The translations under genes were made by a program, and so were the position numbers. The notes under the pieces are model-generated. The model searched no databases. It worked only from the letters and a program-made list of their open reading frames with translations, and was not told the DNA's origin. From Bacteroidota bacterium (GTDB lineage Bacteria > Bacteroidota > Bacteroidia > Flavobacteriales_D > Crocinitomicaceae), in assembly GCA_024280295.1 (NCBI GenBank), contig JAJRQK010000039.1:1-64000 (forward strand): a stretch of 64,000 nt of DNA, read 5' to 3'. This document shows, piece by piece, positions 26,301-35,016 of the stretch (position 1 is the stretch's first letter; each line of letters begins with the position of its first letter).

Positions 26301-27617
26301 CATGTTTAAGGAAATGAATCCCAATTGAGCATTATAGCTAAACTCTGCATCGGCTAGTTTACGCGCATTTTCTACTTTCTCATAATGAACAGCCTGCTGA
26401 AATGGACCTGGCGCTGCAACTTGAGCCGTTAAAGCAGCAACTGCATTGTTGAAATTTCTAATGTTTGGCTGTTGAAAAGCCGCCCAGTTATAGAGGGCAT
26501 TGGCATCATTGTCTGGTAGTTCGGAAGGGGAGTAATCTCCTGGATCACCTTGACAATTGGCAACAAGTGCTTCACCAAGATCCGAAAAGGCAATAATATT
26601 TCGCGTATTTTCCGTTTCATTTGTCCGGTTCATTACCCAAACCTCAATTCTTGTTAAATTGATAGTCGTGTTAGGGATCGGTAGGGTCGACATTCCTTGA
26701 TCGTAATGATTTTCGTGGTACATGTTCACGAAATAGTGTCGATTTGTTTCGTAATTATCTGCTGTTAGTTCAAACTCTTGAACTTGTGATTTCCCTGTGA
26801 TATTAATTTCTTGCCTGCGACCTTTAGATGAAGCTGCAATCATGTCTACAGTTGTTCTGCCAAACTTTAATTGTGTACTTGCACCAAACAAAACTTGCGA
26901 CCCTTGAATAAGGGATGTTGGAAGTTCAAACGCAACATTCCCAAGTGACATTTTTTGAATGATTTGATCTTCTTTTCCAGTATATTCAAGCGTTGAAATA
27001 TTATCGAAATCGAAAGCAGCTTGCGTATTGTAACTTGTCCCAATTTTGAGTTTTGTTCCAATTTGACCAACTAAATTTAGGTTGATTTGTTGTTGAAAAT
27101 CGAATCGGGTAATTCTGCGCTGACTTACAGGAAGAATTGGATTATCGTACCGAGAAGAATTAACCCCAAGCGAAATTTCTATACTACCAGCTGGGCGGAT
27201 TGTGATCTGGTCTGATCCGAAGAAATTTTCAAAGACTTTACTCCCAATTTTGATTGGTAGTTCAAAGGGTTGACTTTCTTCTGTTTGTTCATCAATTTTC
27301 TCTTTCCAATTTTCTTTTAGGGCCTGTTGTTCTTCGTACTCTAAGTATTCTTCTAAAGTCATCATAGAAGGATTCCTAAAATCTAATCCAGAATTTCCAA
27401 ACGTTTCAGTGAAAATATAGGTTCCAGTAGTAGGGTCGTAAACAATAGTTTGTTCAACAGAACTTGGATCACCAAGGTCAAAGCTCTGCTCTGTGGTTTG
27501 CGTTGGATCGTAGTTGTTCTCAATAGGGAAAACTAAGGATGTATCAGGGTCATTGGGTTGCGCCCATAAAACCGCGAAGTTTAAGCAAAATAACAGTAGG
27601 GTTACCGTCTTGTTCAT
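20331..27617 (-). CDS. sprA: T9SS outer-membrane translocon protein SprA
   Basis: SprA (SovA) forms the very large outer-membrane barrel through which type IX secretion cargo leaves the cell; it is needed for gliding and protein secretion in Flavobacteriia. The product has about 2,430 residues, the expected size. The ATG at 27617 gives a proper signal peptide (MNKTVTLLLFCLNFAVLWAQ); the frame is open to 27641. The N-terminal region holds YEEQQALKENW and TIRPAGSIEISLG, followed by long barrel segments with many SLG/NVSGTY strands. A strongly basic insert (ARKKRKKEREKLRAEREKKR) lies near residue 1,960. It follows ruvA and maeB, an order typical of the phylum. Confidence 0.95.
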   Translation of the reverse strand: MNKTVTLLLFCLNFAVLWAQPNDPDTSLVFPIENNYDPTQTTEQSFDLGDPSSVEQTIVYDPTTGTYIFTETFGNSGLDFRNPSMMTLEEYLEYEEQQALKENWKEKIDEQTEESQPFELPIKIGSKVFENFFGSDQITIRPAGSIEISLGVNSSRYDNPILPVSQRRITRFDFQQQINLNLVGQIGTKLKIGTSYNTQAAFDFDNISTLEYTGKEDQIIQKMSLGNVAFELPTSLIQGSQVLFGASTQLKFGRTTVDMIAASSKGRRQEINITGKSQVQEFELTADNYETNRHYFVNMYHENHYDQGMSTLPIPNTTINLTRIEVWVMNRTNETENTRNIIAFSDLGEALVANCQGDPGDYSPSELPDNDANALYNWAAFQQPNIRNFNNAVAALTAQVAAPGPFQQAVHYEKVENARKLADAEFSYNAQLGFISLNMPLNNDEVLAVSYEYTQRGQTYQVGEFSTDGIDGQNALIVKLLKPTITNPNNAVWDLMMKNVYSIGAYQVDQQGFRLDLLYNNPETSVPVPFFPLAGVDDRQIVTLLEMDKLNQNNQPFSDGVFDFVPISFNGNRAETAGTINTRNGRVYFSTVQPFGRTLAQKLTEAGIPQIVIDQVAFTELYDSTKTAAQQIPAKNRFSFKGEYQSSISSDIPLNTLNVPEGAVTVTAGGIKLIEGQDFTVDYNLGRVKILNEAYLNANTPIKISIESNSVFGFQAKSLMGSRISHRFSDRFNIGATWMRMMERPVTQKVDIGSEPYKNNVIGLDLAYKTDLPFLTKLVDFLPVISTKAKSSFSFTGEFAHLIPGSPRAINKEGTSYIDDFEGAQSAIDLRSITAWRLASIPKGQPDLFPEASNLDLSAGFKRAKTAWYVIDPLFFRNDNTTPEHIVSSPAQLSDSRIRLVNQIDIFPNLQQRYGSIPNISVLDLGYYPTERGMYNYDTTNTIDVNGNFIDPENRWGGIMRSLTTNDFEQTNIEYIQFWILDPFNSDAEAVDPSSTHSGGDLYFNLGNLSEDIIPDSRRSFENGLPPFGASIDDNVDTTAWARVSTLQQTVNAFDNDPDARANQDVGIDGWSNVDERIFYKNYVDWVQSLPAATLSAAAKSRMINDPSSDDYTYYRDDAYDAAATNILDRYKKFNGMEGNSPTIEMSNAINADGYPTQATNSPDIEDFNNNNTLDETESYFQYKISLRPGDMQVGKNFITNVQDFPIGNKVEYWYQFKIPIRDYEKRINGIQDFRTIRFMRMFLKDFNEEVMIRFARLELIRGEWRQFRDDLTEPGEGVTVDPNLTTFNIGAVNVEENDQRTPIKYEIPPGIIREVDPSQTYERQLNEQSLTLEVCNLQDGDARAAYKNVTFDVRAYKKLKMFVHAEEVDITKSLNDNDITAFVRLGTDFTDNYYEYELPLKTTAWGSTIDTDIWPEENFIEIVFDDLLNLKKDRNKIIESGSGSVSTAIEYAITDPANALRVLKIKGNPNLQGMKVIMIGLRNPHVNKSTAWADDGLAKCATVWVNELRLTDFVSEGGSAAIAQMLVTMADFATVNMSGSYSGINWGSVDSRVQERQRNQQLNFDMNFNVQLGQFFGKKAGVNLPFFYSYSLGIINPEYDPFNPDIRLNDYDAETRKERARLGQDFTERRSYNFTGVRKELKPGAKNHFWRVTNWTAGFAHSEDLRRDFNTNYDRTKTWTTNLGYSYSFTTKPLTPFKKVKFMRKSKWWAIVRDFNLSLTPKNVSFSSDVMRNYNERQIRNNIVPDYEFAPVYIKQFNWNRTYGLGWDITKKLKFTFNANNRSIFEEGNSRVDRRLDPIGYQEFKDSIRTQLQTFGRTMDYAHNYQFKYSLPFEKIPATNWMTANITWKGSYNWQRAPLAQRDFGNTIQNSRDINMAAQLNFTSLYNKVKFFKKVNNNGRNPRGRAGAVDRNGGKKPGSKPEVDEKDDPNLSEKEKARKKRKKEREKLRAEREKKRGGKVHPVAGFLARLIMTVRNVSGTYAITNGTLLPGYNQEVGVLGYNPSFDSGMSSFIFGQQNQNIWGRDNGYNIATISESNNWLVINENLNQQYTSTHTTNLNLRANLEPIRDMSIELTVNRTFSNNSSEFYRWNDLTNQFESQSKVEIATLTYSNVSIGSAFALIGKQYESSVFDNLLSNRTTVSDVLGSVNANSSLLSSGYYDGYDGSQQEVVAGAFLTSYTNRGVSDKNINPIRNLALPNWSVNYNGLKKFPFMKKALKNFVMRHAYSSSVSVSGMQTNLNATFDPDGSASFRDLNNNFLSGTQIQNIVVTERFSPLIGFDATWNLKGQGLITKFEYKKDRSAALSLNNNQVTEVLGNEWVIGLGYKFAKVKLPFEFVKKPSPVNVRADVSFRDNLTVIRKIVENSNQATAGQKVIKITAKIDYNLTNNLVIEYYYDQTLNTPKVQTSYATGNMSTGITLRFNLAGVQ

Positions 27618-27653
27618 ATGTAGTAAACTGGTCGTTCTCAAAATTAATACTGT

Positions 27654-28229
27654 TTAGAGTATCTTCAATGCTCCTTTTATCAATTCTTCCACGGATTCTT
27701 CTCCAGTGGATATTTTATCTAGTGCCTTATCCGTAGATTTTTTAGCAAAACCTAAGGAAATCAATGCTGTTAACGCGTCAAATCGATTAGTATTGTTCGC
27801 ATTGAACATATTTTCAGATGAAACTGTGAATTTTAACATTTTGTCCTTCAAATCAACGATCACGCGTTGTGCTGTTTTAGCTCCAATCCCTTTAATACTT
27901 TGTATTGTTGCTACGTCTTCAGTTTGAATTGCGTTGGCAATTTCGTTAGGCACTAGAGAAGATAACATTATCATTGCGGTATTCGGCCCAATTCCAGATA
28001 CGGAGATAAGATGGACAAACATTTCTCGTTCCATTGTGTTTGCAAATCCGTACAATAGTTGTGCGTCTTCACGAACGATGAGCTTGGTATATACTTTCAC
28101 ACTTTCCGTATCACCAATTTCACTGAATGTATTCAATGAAATCCGCACACTATAACCGACGCCTCCACAATCAATAATGAGCTCGGTTGCGTTTTTCTCA
28201 ATTAGTTTCCCATTCAGCTGTGCAATCAT
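27654..28229 (-). CDS. ruvA: Holliday junction branch-migration protein RuvA
   Basis: RuvA binds four-way DNA junctions as a tetramer and loads the RuvB motor. The protein has 191 residues. Residues 1-65 form the OB domain (MIAQLNGKLIEKNATELIIDCGGVGYSVRI). Two helix-hairpin-helix motifs follow (LISVSGIGPNTAMIMLS and QSIKGIGAKTAQRVIVDLKDK), and the C-terminal domain that contacts RuvB is ALISLGFAKKSTDKAL. It starts two bases after the stop of maeB and ends 36 bases before sprA, so the three are probably one leftward unit. Confidence 0.95.
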   Translation of the reverse strand: MIAQLNGKLIEKNATELIIDCGGVGYSVRISLNTFSEIGDTESVKVYTKLIVREDAQLLYGFANTMEREMFVHLISVSGIGPNTAMIMLSSLVPNEIANAIQTEDVATIQSIKGIGAKTAQRVIVDLKDKMLKFTVSSENMFNANNTNRFDALTALISLGFAKKSTDKALDKISTGEESVEELIKGALKIL

Positions 28230-28231
28230 AA

Positions 28232-30496
28232 TTACTTATTTTGAGCGTCGATTACAGCAACCTTCACCATGTTAATAATTTCTCGTACTGATGACCCCAT
28301 TTGTAGTACATGAATTGATTTTTTTAACCCAACTAGAACAGGCCCAATTGCATCACCTTCAGTCATTTCTTGTAACAATTTATAGGCAATGTTTCCTGAA
28401 GACAAGTTCGGGAATATCAGTGTGTTTACCTTTTTGTTTGATAAGGTTGAGAAAGCAAATTTCTCATTCATCAACTCGTTATTTAATGCAAAATTTGCCT
28501 GAACTTCACCATCAACAATTAAATTTGGTTCATTCTCGTGCAACATTTTTGCTGCCTTTGCCATTTTAACAGAATCCTCGCCTGGTGATGATCCGAAGTT
28601 AGAATAGCTTAAAAGTGCAATTCGTGGGGTTACTTTGAATTTCCGTATTGTTTTAGCCACATTTGAAGTAATTTCTGCTATATCTTCAGCAGTTGGGTTC
28701 AAATTCAAGGTTGTATCTGCTAAGAATAAAGGCCCTCGTTTCGTATCGAGGATATACATTCCTGCTACTTTAGTCATTCCCTTTTGAATTCCAACGGTTT
28801 GTATTGCTGGACGAACGACGTCTCTATAATTTCGAGTAATTCCAGAGATCATAGCGTCAACATCACCTGATTCAACCATCATTGCTGCAAAGTGATTTCT
28901 TTCTCGCATGATTTGAATCGCTTCGTACTCGGTAAATCCTTTGCGCTTTCTTTTTTCAAAGAATTCTAAGCCGTATGTTTTTCGGCGTTCTTTCTCTTCT
29001 TTTGACTTCGGGTCGCAAATTTCAATCTCAGTAAATTCTATACTGTATTCTTCAATTAAATCAAGAATAACTTGTTTGTTTCCTAGAAGTACGGGGAAAC
29101 AAACACCTTCTTCTTGTGCCGTTTGAGCAGCTTTCAGAATCTTTATGTTGTCCGCTTCGGCAAAAACTACTCGTTTCGGTGAATTCTGAGCCTTTTCTGT
29201 AATATTTCTTAGAAGTTTATTGTCAAGACCTAATCTGTTTTTAAGTTCCATCTCATACGCTTCCCAATCAAGAATTGGATTGTTGGCAACCTTAGATTCC
29301 ATAGCAGCTCTGGCAACTGCTGGGGCTACTTTATATATCAGTCTTGGATCTAATGGCTTTGGGATTATTTGCTCACGCCCGAAGGATATGTTTTTTTCTC
29401 CATAAGCTTCAATCACCTCTTCGGGGATGCTTTCTTTGGCAAGTTCGGCGATTGATTTAACCGCAGCAAGTTTCATTTCTTCATTGATCGTAGTCGCCCG
29501 AACGTCTAATGCTCCACGGAAAATAAACGGAAATCCGAGAACATTATTCACTTGATTAGGGTGATCAGACCGACCGGTTGCCATGATAATGTCTTTACGG
29601 ACAGAGGTTGCGTCCTTGTATGATATTTCAGGTTCTGGATTAGCCAATGCAAATACAATAGGATCCTTTGCCATTATTTTAATCATCTCCTTTGAGACAA
29701 GCCCTCCCCTAGAAAGTCCGAGGAAAACATCAGCTTTTTTGAATGCATCCTCAAAGGAAACATCCTTTTTATGGATTGCGAAGAGTTTTTTATATTCATC
29801 TAAGTCTGTTCTTTTAGCACTAATAAGTCCTTTTGAGTCGAACATGAATATGTTCTCTTTTTTTGCTCCAAGTGAATGGTATAATTTTGCACATGAAAGA
29901 GCAGAAGGACCAGCACCAGAGACTACAATTTTCACTTTTCCAATCTTCTTTTTTGCTAATTCTAATGCATTCAGTAATGCTGCAGATGAAATGATAGCTG
30001 TTCCATGCTGATCATCATGCATTAATGGAATATCGAGTTCTTCTTTTAGGCGTCGCTCAATCTCAAAAGCTTCAGGTGCCTTAATGTCTTCAAGGTTTAT
30101 CCCTCCAAATGTTGGAGCAATTGCCTTTACTGTTTGGACAAATAGATCTGGATCAGTTGCATCTATTTCAATATCGAAGACATCAATATCAGCGAAAATT
30201 TTGAAGAGTAATCCCTTTCCCTCCATTACTGGCTTTGATGCTTCTGGGCCAATATTACCAAGGCCTAAAACTGCCGTTCCATTTGATATAACTGCTACTA
30301 AATTCCCCTTACTCGTGTATTTATAGACGTCATTTTTGTCTTCAGCTATGCGCAAACAAGGTTCAGCTACTCCTGGAGAGTATGCTAAAGATAGGTCTCT
30401 TTGGGATGCATAAGGCTTAGTTGGAACCACTTCAATTTTACCAGGCTTTCCTGATGAATGATAATCCAATGCATCTTGTTTTCTAATTTTAGCCAT
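28232..30496 (-). CDS. maeB: NADP-dependent malic enzyme with C-terminal phosphotransacetylase-like domain
   Basis: This enzyme decarboxylates malate to pyruvate with NADP+ reduction. The 754 residues match the long MaeB type. The N-terminal malic domain ([38 protein letters not shown]) and NAD-binding domain ([17 protein letters not shown]) occupy residues 1-425. A phosphate acetyl/butyryltransferase-like domain follows at about 430-754 ([26 protein letters not shown]). In characterised MaeB proteins this last domain is regulatory and not catalytic. A near-consensus -7 box (TATCTTTA) lies about 25 bases upstream. Confidence 0.95.
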   Translation of the reverse strand: MAKIRKQDALDYHSSGKPGKIEVVPTKPYASQRDLSLAYSPGVAEPCLRIAEDKNDVYKYTSKGNLVAVISNGTAVLGLGNIGPEASKPVMEGKGLLFKIFADIDVFDIEIDATDPDLFVQTVKAIAPTFGGINLEDIKAPEAFEIERRLKEELDIPLMHDDQHGTAIISSAALLNALELAKKKIGKVKIVVSGAGPSALSCAKLYHSLGAKKENIFMFDSKGLISAKRTDLDEYKKLFAIHKKDVSFEDAFKKADVFLGLSRGGLVSKEMIKIMAKDPIVFALANPEPEISYKDATSVRKDIIMATGRSDHPNQVNNVLGFPFIFRGALDVRATTINEEMKLAAVKSIAELAKESIPEEVIEAYGEKNISFGREQIIPKPLDPRLIYKVAPAVARAAMESKVANNPILDWEAYEMELKNRLGLDNKLLRNITEKAQNSPKRVVFAEADNIKILKAAQTAQEEGVCFPVLLGNKQVILDLIEEYSIEFTEIEICDPKSKEEKERRKTYGLEFFEKRKRKGFTEYEAIQIMRERNHFAAMMVESGDVDAMISGITRNYRDVVRPAIQTVGIQKGMTKVAGMYILDTKRGPLFLADTTLNLNPTAEDIAEITSNVAKTIRKFKVTPRIALLSYSNFGSSPGEDSVKMAKAAKMLHENEPNLIVDGEVQANFALNNELMNEKFAFSTLSNKKVNTLIFPNLSSGNIAYKLLQEMTEGDAIGPVLVGLKKSIHVLQMGSSVREIINMVKVAVIDAQNK

Positions 30497-30551
30497 AAAG
30501 GGTCGTTTGAAGCGGGTAAAGATACTAAAAAGCTAGGATAGTTGAACTTCA

Positions 30552-30594
30552 AAGAAAAAGGCTGATCGTTCCAAATAAACGGAATGATCAGCCT
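30552..30594 (-). terminator. Rho-independent terminator of the Omp28-like gene
   Basis: On the minus strand AGGCTGATCATTCC pairs with GGAACGATCAGCCT (one mismatch), followed by TTTTTC. It separates the cargo gene at 30646 from maeB. Confidence 0.85.
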
Positions 30595-30645
30595 CTTAAA
30601 AGTAGTTAACCTAACTTCGAAAATGAAGCGAGATTAATGTCAATC

Positions 30646-32541
30646 TTATTTTATAACAACAACCTTGTTGTAAGATACTCCCTCAGTAGCAACGCTAATG
30701 ATGTAGTTTCCATTTTCAAGGTTAGTAACAGGAACTGAAATTGATTGAGTTCCAGATAAATTGTTGTATGCATTTGTTGAAACAATACGTCCAGCCATAT
30801 CCGTAAGAGTAATTGTAAAATCACCTTCAGCTTCGAAAGAAACAGTCATGTTGTCAGACGCTGGGTTTGGGTATACGCTCATATTGATTGCATCTACTGT
30901 TGCAATAGAATTAAAGCTCTCAGAAATGGACATATCAGTCGCATTAATGATCGCACCAGTTGTGTTATCAATCAACATTACAATTGCGTGCATGTTATCA
31001 CGAACGCTAGATGCCGGTACTGTGTAGTTGAATGTGTAGGTAGCAATTGTTCCATCAACAATAGTTGCAGGAACTGAACCAGCTTGTCCAGCATACCCTC
31101 CAAGCAGTGCTCGTCCAACATGATCATAAACCATATCGGCAGCAAGAACAGGATCTGTTAATGATTCGTATCCGCCCATAGGACCACTTCCACCACCAGC
31201 GTAATAGTTTGCCTGATTGTAAGCCGCAGAGGTACCTGTAACACCATTTTCAGAAATAACAACAGCTAGACGATAATCACCAGCAGAAACAGGCGTATAA
31301 AAAATAGCCGTTGCATCAATGCTTATAGTTGAACCTGTTCCAGTTACAATAGCACCTACGTTCGCAGGAACACCCATCGTAATACGATCATTGTAAAATT
31401 GCTCAAACAAAGATTGCGACACACTTTCCCCAAGAAGAGTACGATCAACATTACAGCCTGGGAAACCACTAAGAGCTGCTCCATTGTCATATTCCGTAAG
31501 TGTAATTGGATCGCCATTGTGAACAGCAATTCCGATGAAATCATTTGGATAAGTTGAGTACATGTAAGACATTGCAACATCTCCACGTGGACACCATCCA
31601 CACCAAGTACCAGTTCCTTCTTCAATAACAACTGCTTTAGTCGTTTGTTGACTCAAGGTATTGTGCAGTGCAGAACCACCATTATTTGTAGGATCACCAT
31701 CTACACCACCATTAACTTGTGTAATTGTAACAGTAATGTTTTGTTCAACCGCTGTTGCATAAGTTACAGCATCTGGATGAGCAACATTAGCCGAAGCTCC
31801 AGGAGCGATGTTTACAGTAATCGTTTGAAGGTGAGCAGCACCATCATTCCAATCAACTTCCAATGAAGTGATCGCATTAGAACCAACATTAGTAACTTGA
31901 ATTGAAAGCGGGTTACTTGATCCCATTAACGCCCAACGGGTTAATGTGACACCATCAAGTTGTGCATCATCATTTGCTGGTACTTGAACTACAACATTAT
32001 CAATAGCAAGACCTGTAGCCCATGTTCCGCCATCATTGTAAAACCATCGAACCATAACGGCAGAAGCTCCATCAGCAGAGGCTCCCAAAGGAATTGTGTT
32101 ACTCTGCCAGTTAAGGTTGCCCGCATCAACAGTGTATGTGTAAATTGAAGTCCAAGAAGCACCACCATCAGTAGAAATCTCAACTTGGTGAGGCAAAGAA
32201 GGCCCGTAAGTAATGTCATCAACGAAATCATACGTTACAGCAACTCCAGAAAGCCCCGTAAGGTCCATTAATGGCGTCATTAAATATGCAGCACTTAAAT
32301 CACAGTTACAAACATCATCATTCACCATTGCGAAATCGGAAGATGTAGGAACTGGCCAATACGTCCCAGCATTTGCTGCTACTGCATCACCAGTACTAAA
32401 ATCACCAGAACCTGGCGTTGATGAAGCCGAAGCCCAACCAGCAGGAAGAGTGCCTCCCAATCCTTCGAAATCTTCTGTTAGCACTTGTGAAAAGGAGCTG
32501 CTTGCAAAGAGAAGGCCTCCTAAGAGTAATATTTTTTTCAT
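30646..32541 (-). CDS. Secreted Omp28-like protein with T9SS type A sorting domain
   Basis: The 631-residue cargo has a signal peptide (residues 1-18, ASSSFSQ). It continues with a cleaved-adhesin/choice-of-anchor-J domain (TEDFEGLGGTLPAGWASAS, MVRWFYNDGGTWATGLAIDNVVV). Next is a beta domain (LDGVTLTRWALMGSSNPLSIQV), then an Omp28-type region with a thioredoxin-like CxxC (VVIEEGTGTWCGWCPRG). The C-terminal 80 residues are a type A sorting signal (VYPNPASDNMTVSF to YNKVVVIK). The CGWC motif may be redox active or may form a structural disulfide outside the cell. It is a single-gene unit. Confidence 0.88.
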   Translation of the reverse strand: MKKILLLGGLLFASSSFSQVLTEDFEGLGGTLPAGWASASSTPGSGDFSTGDAVAANAGTYWPVPTSSDFAMVNDDVCNCDLSAAYLMTPLMDLTGLSGVAVTYDFVDDITYGPSLPHQVEISTDGGASWTSIYTYTVDAGNLNWQSNTIPLGASADGASAVMVRWFYNDGGTWATGLAIDNVVVQVPANDDAQLDGVTLTRWALMGSSNPLSIQVTNVGSNAITSLEVDWNDGAAHLQTITVNIAPGASANVAHPDAVTYATAVEQNITVTITQVNGGVDGDPTNNGGSALHNTLSQQTTKAVVIEEGTGTWCGWCPRGDVAMSYMYSTYPNDFIGIAVHNGDPITLTEYDNGAALSGFPGCNVDRTLLGESVSQSLFEQFYNDRITMGVPANVGAIVTGTGSTISIDATAIFYTPVSAGDYRLAVVISENGVTGTSAAYNQANYYAGGGSGPMGGYESLTDPVLAADMVYDHVGRALLGGYAGQAGSVPATIVDGTIATYTFNYTVPASSVRDNMHAIVMLIDNTTGAIINATDMSISESFNSIATVDAINMSVYPNPASDNMTVSFEAEGDFTITLTDMAGRIVSTNAYNNLSGTQSISVPVTNLENGNYIISVATEGVSYNKVVVIK

Positions 32542-32577
32542 AGTTTTTAAATTTTAAGTTTATTATCTTTAAAAAGA

Positions 32578-32585
32578 CAAAGTTA
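32578..32585 (-). promoter_or_regulatory. Candidate -7 promoter box of the Omp28-like gene
   Basis: The minus-strand sequence TAACTTTG fits TAnnTTTG and ends 36 bases before the ATG at 32541. Confidence 0.45.
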
Positions 32586-32670
32586 TGAGATTGAATTTAA
32601 ATTATACTGATATTAAAGATTTTAATTTCAAGTTAAATCGGTTTATTATTGTAATGCTAGTTCATACTGT

Positions 32671-33384
32671 ATGAGTAAAACTCAAACCATTGTAGTCTTC
32701 TCTGGTGCAGGAATGAGTGCTGAGAGTGGAATCAAAACATTCCGTGATGTTGATGGTTTATGGGAGAATCATAGGGTTGAAGATGTCGCAACACCCGAAG
32801 CATGGTTAAAAAACCCCAATATGGTTACTAAGTTCTACAATGAACGGCGTATATCTATTATTGAAGCCACTCCAAATGAAGCTCATTTTGCGATTACTAA
32901 ACTTGAATCTATTTCAAATGTTGATATTGTGACTCAGAACATTGATGATTTACACGAGCGAGCAGGAAGTACATCAGTTCATCATTTACATGGAAACATT
33001 CGATATTCAAAAAGCTCAGGGCCAAATCAAGAGCGAGAATACTATAGAATTGATGGGTTCGAATTGACTGAGAGCGATGTTTGTCCAGAGGGATTTCGGC
33101 TTCGTCCTCATGTAGTTTGGTTTGGAGAGAGTGTACCTGCGTTTGAAAATGCGGCAGCAATTTTAGAAAAGGCAGATGTGCTGATTGTTATAGGAACTTC
33201 ACTTCAGGTATATCCAGCAGCTGGATTAATTGATTTTGCTCAGAATGCAGCACATAAATTTATTATTGACCCAAAAGCTGACATTCTCTCTGTGCCGGAT
33301 GACTATCGGCGAGTATCAGCTAAAGCGACAGAAGGTATGCTTGGTTTTTTTGACGAAATAAAAAATATGCTATCTGATGAATAG
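32671..33384 (+). CDS. cobB: NAD-dependent protein deacylase (sirtuin, class III-like)
   Basis: The 237-residue sirtuin removes acyl groups from lysines using NAD+. The NAD motifs are FSGAGMSAESGIKTFRD (10-26) and TQNIDDLHERAG (88-99), with catalytic H107 in HLHG. Y56 and R59 in FYNERR form the Tyr-x-x-Arg pair that selects succinyl/malonyl groups in CobB and SIRT5. The zinc-binding cysteines normally found after HLHG are missing: the region NIRYSKSSGPNQEREYYRIDG has none, and only C138 remains. Many bacterial sirtuins of this type still fold, so loss of activity should not be assumed. It is convergent with hemD. Confidence 0.92.
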   Translation: MSKTQTIVVFSGAGMSAESGIKTFRDVDGLWENHRVEDVATPEAWLKNPNMVTKFYNERRISIIEATPNEAHFAITKLESISNVDIVTQNIDDLHERAGSTSVHHLHGNIRYSKSSGPNQEREYYRIDGFELTESDVCPEGFRLRPHVVWFGESVPAFENAAAILEKADVLIVIGTSLQVYPAAGLIDFAQNAAHKFIIDPKADILSVPDDYRRVSAKATEGMLGFFDEIKNMLSDE

Positions 33385-33410
33385 CACTCTCCATTTATTT
33401 GTTAAAGATC

Positions 33411-34160
33411 TTATTTCGCTTTCTTTTCTCCTTTAACGAAGTTTTCAATTGCACCAGTCATTGATGGAGCATTCGGTTGAGGTGCGTGTAAATCCAAACG
33501 AAGTTTATTGTCAACAATTGCTTTCGAAGTTGTTGGTCCAAAGGCAGCTATTACAGTATCCTTTTGTTTAAACTCCGGGAAATTTTTCAAGAGTGATTCA
33601 ACTCCACCTGGACTATAAAACACAAGCATATCATAATACACATTTTCCAAATCTGAAAGATCAGAAGCAACAGTTCTATATAAGACAGCTTTTGTAAATG
33701 TGAGTTTATTGTCCTTAAGTGTTGTTGGGATGTTATCTCGAAGTCTATCTGTGCAAGGTAATAAGAACTTCTCTTTTTTATGCTTCTTCAAGACATCCAG
33801 AAGGTCTACAATCGTTTGCTTTCCGAAGAATATTTTACGTTTTCTATAGGCCACATACTTTTGAAGATAGTAGGCAACAGCTTCCGAAATACAAAAATAC
33901 TTCATGCTATCGGGTACCTCAAATCGCATTTCCTCAGCAATACGAAAATAATGATCTACCGCATTTTTTGACGTCAAAATAACACCCGTGTGGTCTTTTA
34001 AGTCAACCTTTTGAGTTCTGAACTCTTGCGCATCAATACCTTCAACATGAATAAACGAACGGAAATCTATTTTCAGTTTGTATTTTTCTGCTAGGTCGAA
34101 GTATGGAGATTTCTTACCTTCTGGTTTCGGCTGGGAAACTAATATTGTCTTTACTGCCAA
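33411..34160 (-). CDS. hemD: Uroporphyrinogen-III synthase
   Basis: HemD closes and inverts ring D of hydroxymethylbilane to form uroporphyrinogen III in haem synthesis. The protein has 249 residues. The family is poorly conserved, but the layout fits: VKTILVSQPKPEGKKSPYFDLAEK at the start, GVILTSKNAVDHYFR, an inter-domain CISEAVAYYLQKY, and VFYSPGGVESLLKNFP followed by IAAFGPTTSKAI near the end. These are the Bacteroidota HemD signatures. The DUF4271 membrane gene lies 22 bases upstream, the usual partner in this phylum. Confidence 0.9.
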   Translation of the reverse strand: MAVKTILVSQPKPEGKKSPYFDLAEKYKLKIDFRSFIHVEGIDAQEFRTQKVDLKDHTGVILTSKNAVDHYFRIAEEMRFEVPDSMKYFCISEAVAYYLQKYVAYRKRKIFFGKQTIVDLLDVLKKHKKEKFLLPCTDRLRDNIPTTLKDNKLTFTKAVLYRTVASDLSDLENVYYDMLVFYSPGGVESLLKNFPEFKQKDTVIAAFGPTTSKAIVDNKLRLDLHAPQPNAPSMTGAIENFVKGEKKAK

Positions 34161-34182
34161 TTTTCCTCAATTTATGTTCTTA

Positions 34183-34884
34183 CTAGTCAACGAAATAGTC
34201 ACTCAAGGCCAAGTATACGACAAAGAGTGGTAAAATTTCGAGGGTGCAAAAATACAAAATTATATAATACAACGGCACTCCTTTACTAAAAACTAAGATA
34301 ATGCTCTTGATGATACGATATATAGACTCAATGATGAAAGCCCAAATCATCAAATTGATGAATACTAACGAGTAGTTTGTATTCATTATCCATACTAGTG
34401 CTAGACAGAAATAGACAAGTCCAAGAAATTGCGCACCTATAATTTTCAATATGAGAGGTTCATAGAAAATGTCCTTCACTCCAACTAAATACCGTGTCAA
34501 AAATAGACTAAAAAAAGTCCATAAAAAGAGAACAATAGGTAAGAGTATAATTATCAAAACTGCACCTTGTCCACTAATGTTTTTGTAAACACAAAATAGG
34601 TAAAGCATTGCAGAACTGGAAAGTAAATAATTGAATAGGAGTAGCCCTGAACCCAACTTGTTCAGTGGGATTGATTCTTTAACGAAGGTCCTTAACCCTC
34701 CAATTTTCCGATTTGCAATAATTAGAGACGGGTATATACTAGAGTGCGAAACTCGAACAAGTGCAATTGTTATAAACGCTGCGAATAGAATCAGACCAAT
34801 TATTGTATTACCAGCATCAAATCGCGGAGTCAATCCATCGGGGATTGCTAGAAGAGGAGTCAATAAAAATGCTAAAAAACCCAT
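34183..34884 (-). CDS. DUF4271 membrane protein
   Basis: The 233-residue protein has about six transmembrane helices (for example NTIIGLILFAAFITIALV, GAVLIIILLPIVLFLWTFFSLF, YFCLALVWIMNT, LYYIILYFCTLEILPLFVVYLAL). The helix pattern, size and position just before hemD match DUF4271 proteins of Bacteroidota. The function of the family is unknown. It is expected in the inner membrane and is probably co-transcribed with hemD. Confidence 0.8.
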   Translation of the reverse strand: MGFLAFLLTPLLAIPDGLTPRFDAGNTIIGLILFAAFITIALVRVSHSSIYPSLIIANRKIGGLRTFVKESIPLNKLGSGLLLFNYLLSSSAMLYLFCVYKNISGQGAVLIIILLPIVLFLWTFFSLFLTRYLVGVKDIFYEPLILKIIGAQFLGLVYFCLALVWIMNTNYSLVFINLMIWAFIIESIYRIIKSIILVFSKGVPLYYIILYFCTLEILPLFVVYLALSDYFVD

Positions 34885-34988
34885 GCTACGTATTCATTCA
34901 ATATTTGAACTGTAAAGTTAGTCCTTCTATGATAACTATGTGTCAATATGGAAAGTGACAAATAATTAACACGCGACAAAAATATAGT

Positions 34989-34996
34989 TAAATTTG
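34989..34996 (+). promoter_or_regulatory. Candidate -7 promoter box of the acyl-CoA dehydrogenase gene
   Basis: TAAATTTG fits TAnnTTTG and ends 20 bases before the ATG at 35017. Confidence 0.5.
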
Positions 34997-35016
34997 CATT
35001 TACAAAAAATCAAACA

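Noticed and set aside
29583-30011. 142-residue rightward frame opposite maeB
   Set aside because: It is fully antisense to the conserved malic enzyme domain and its composition mirrors that gene; it has no motif of its own.
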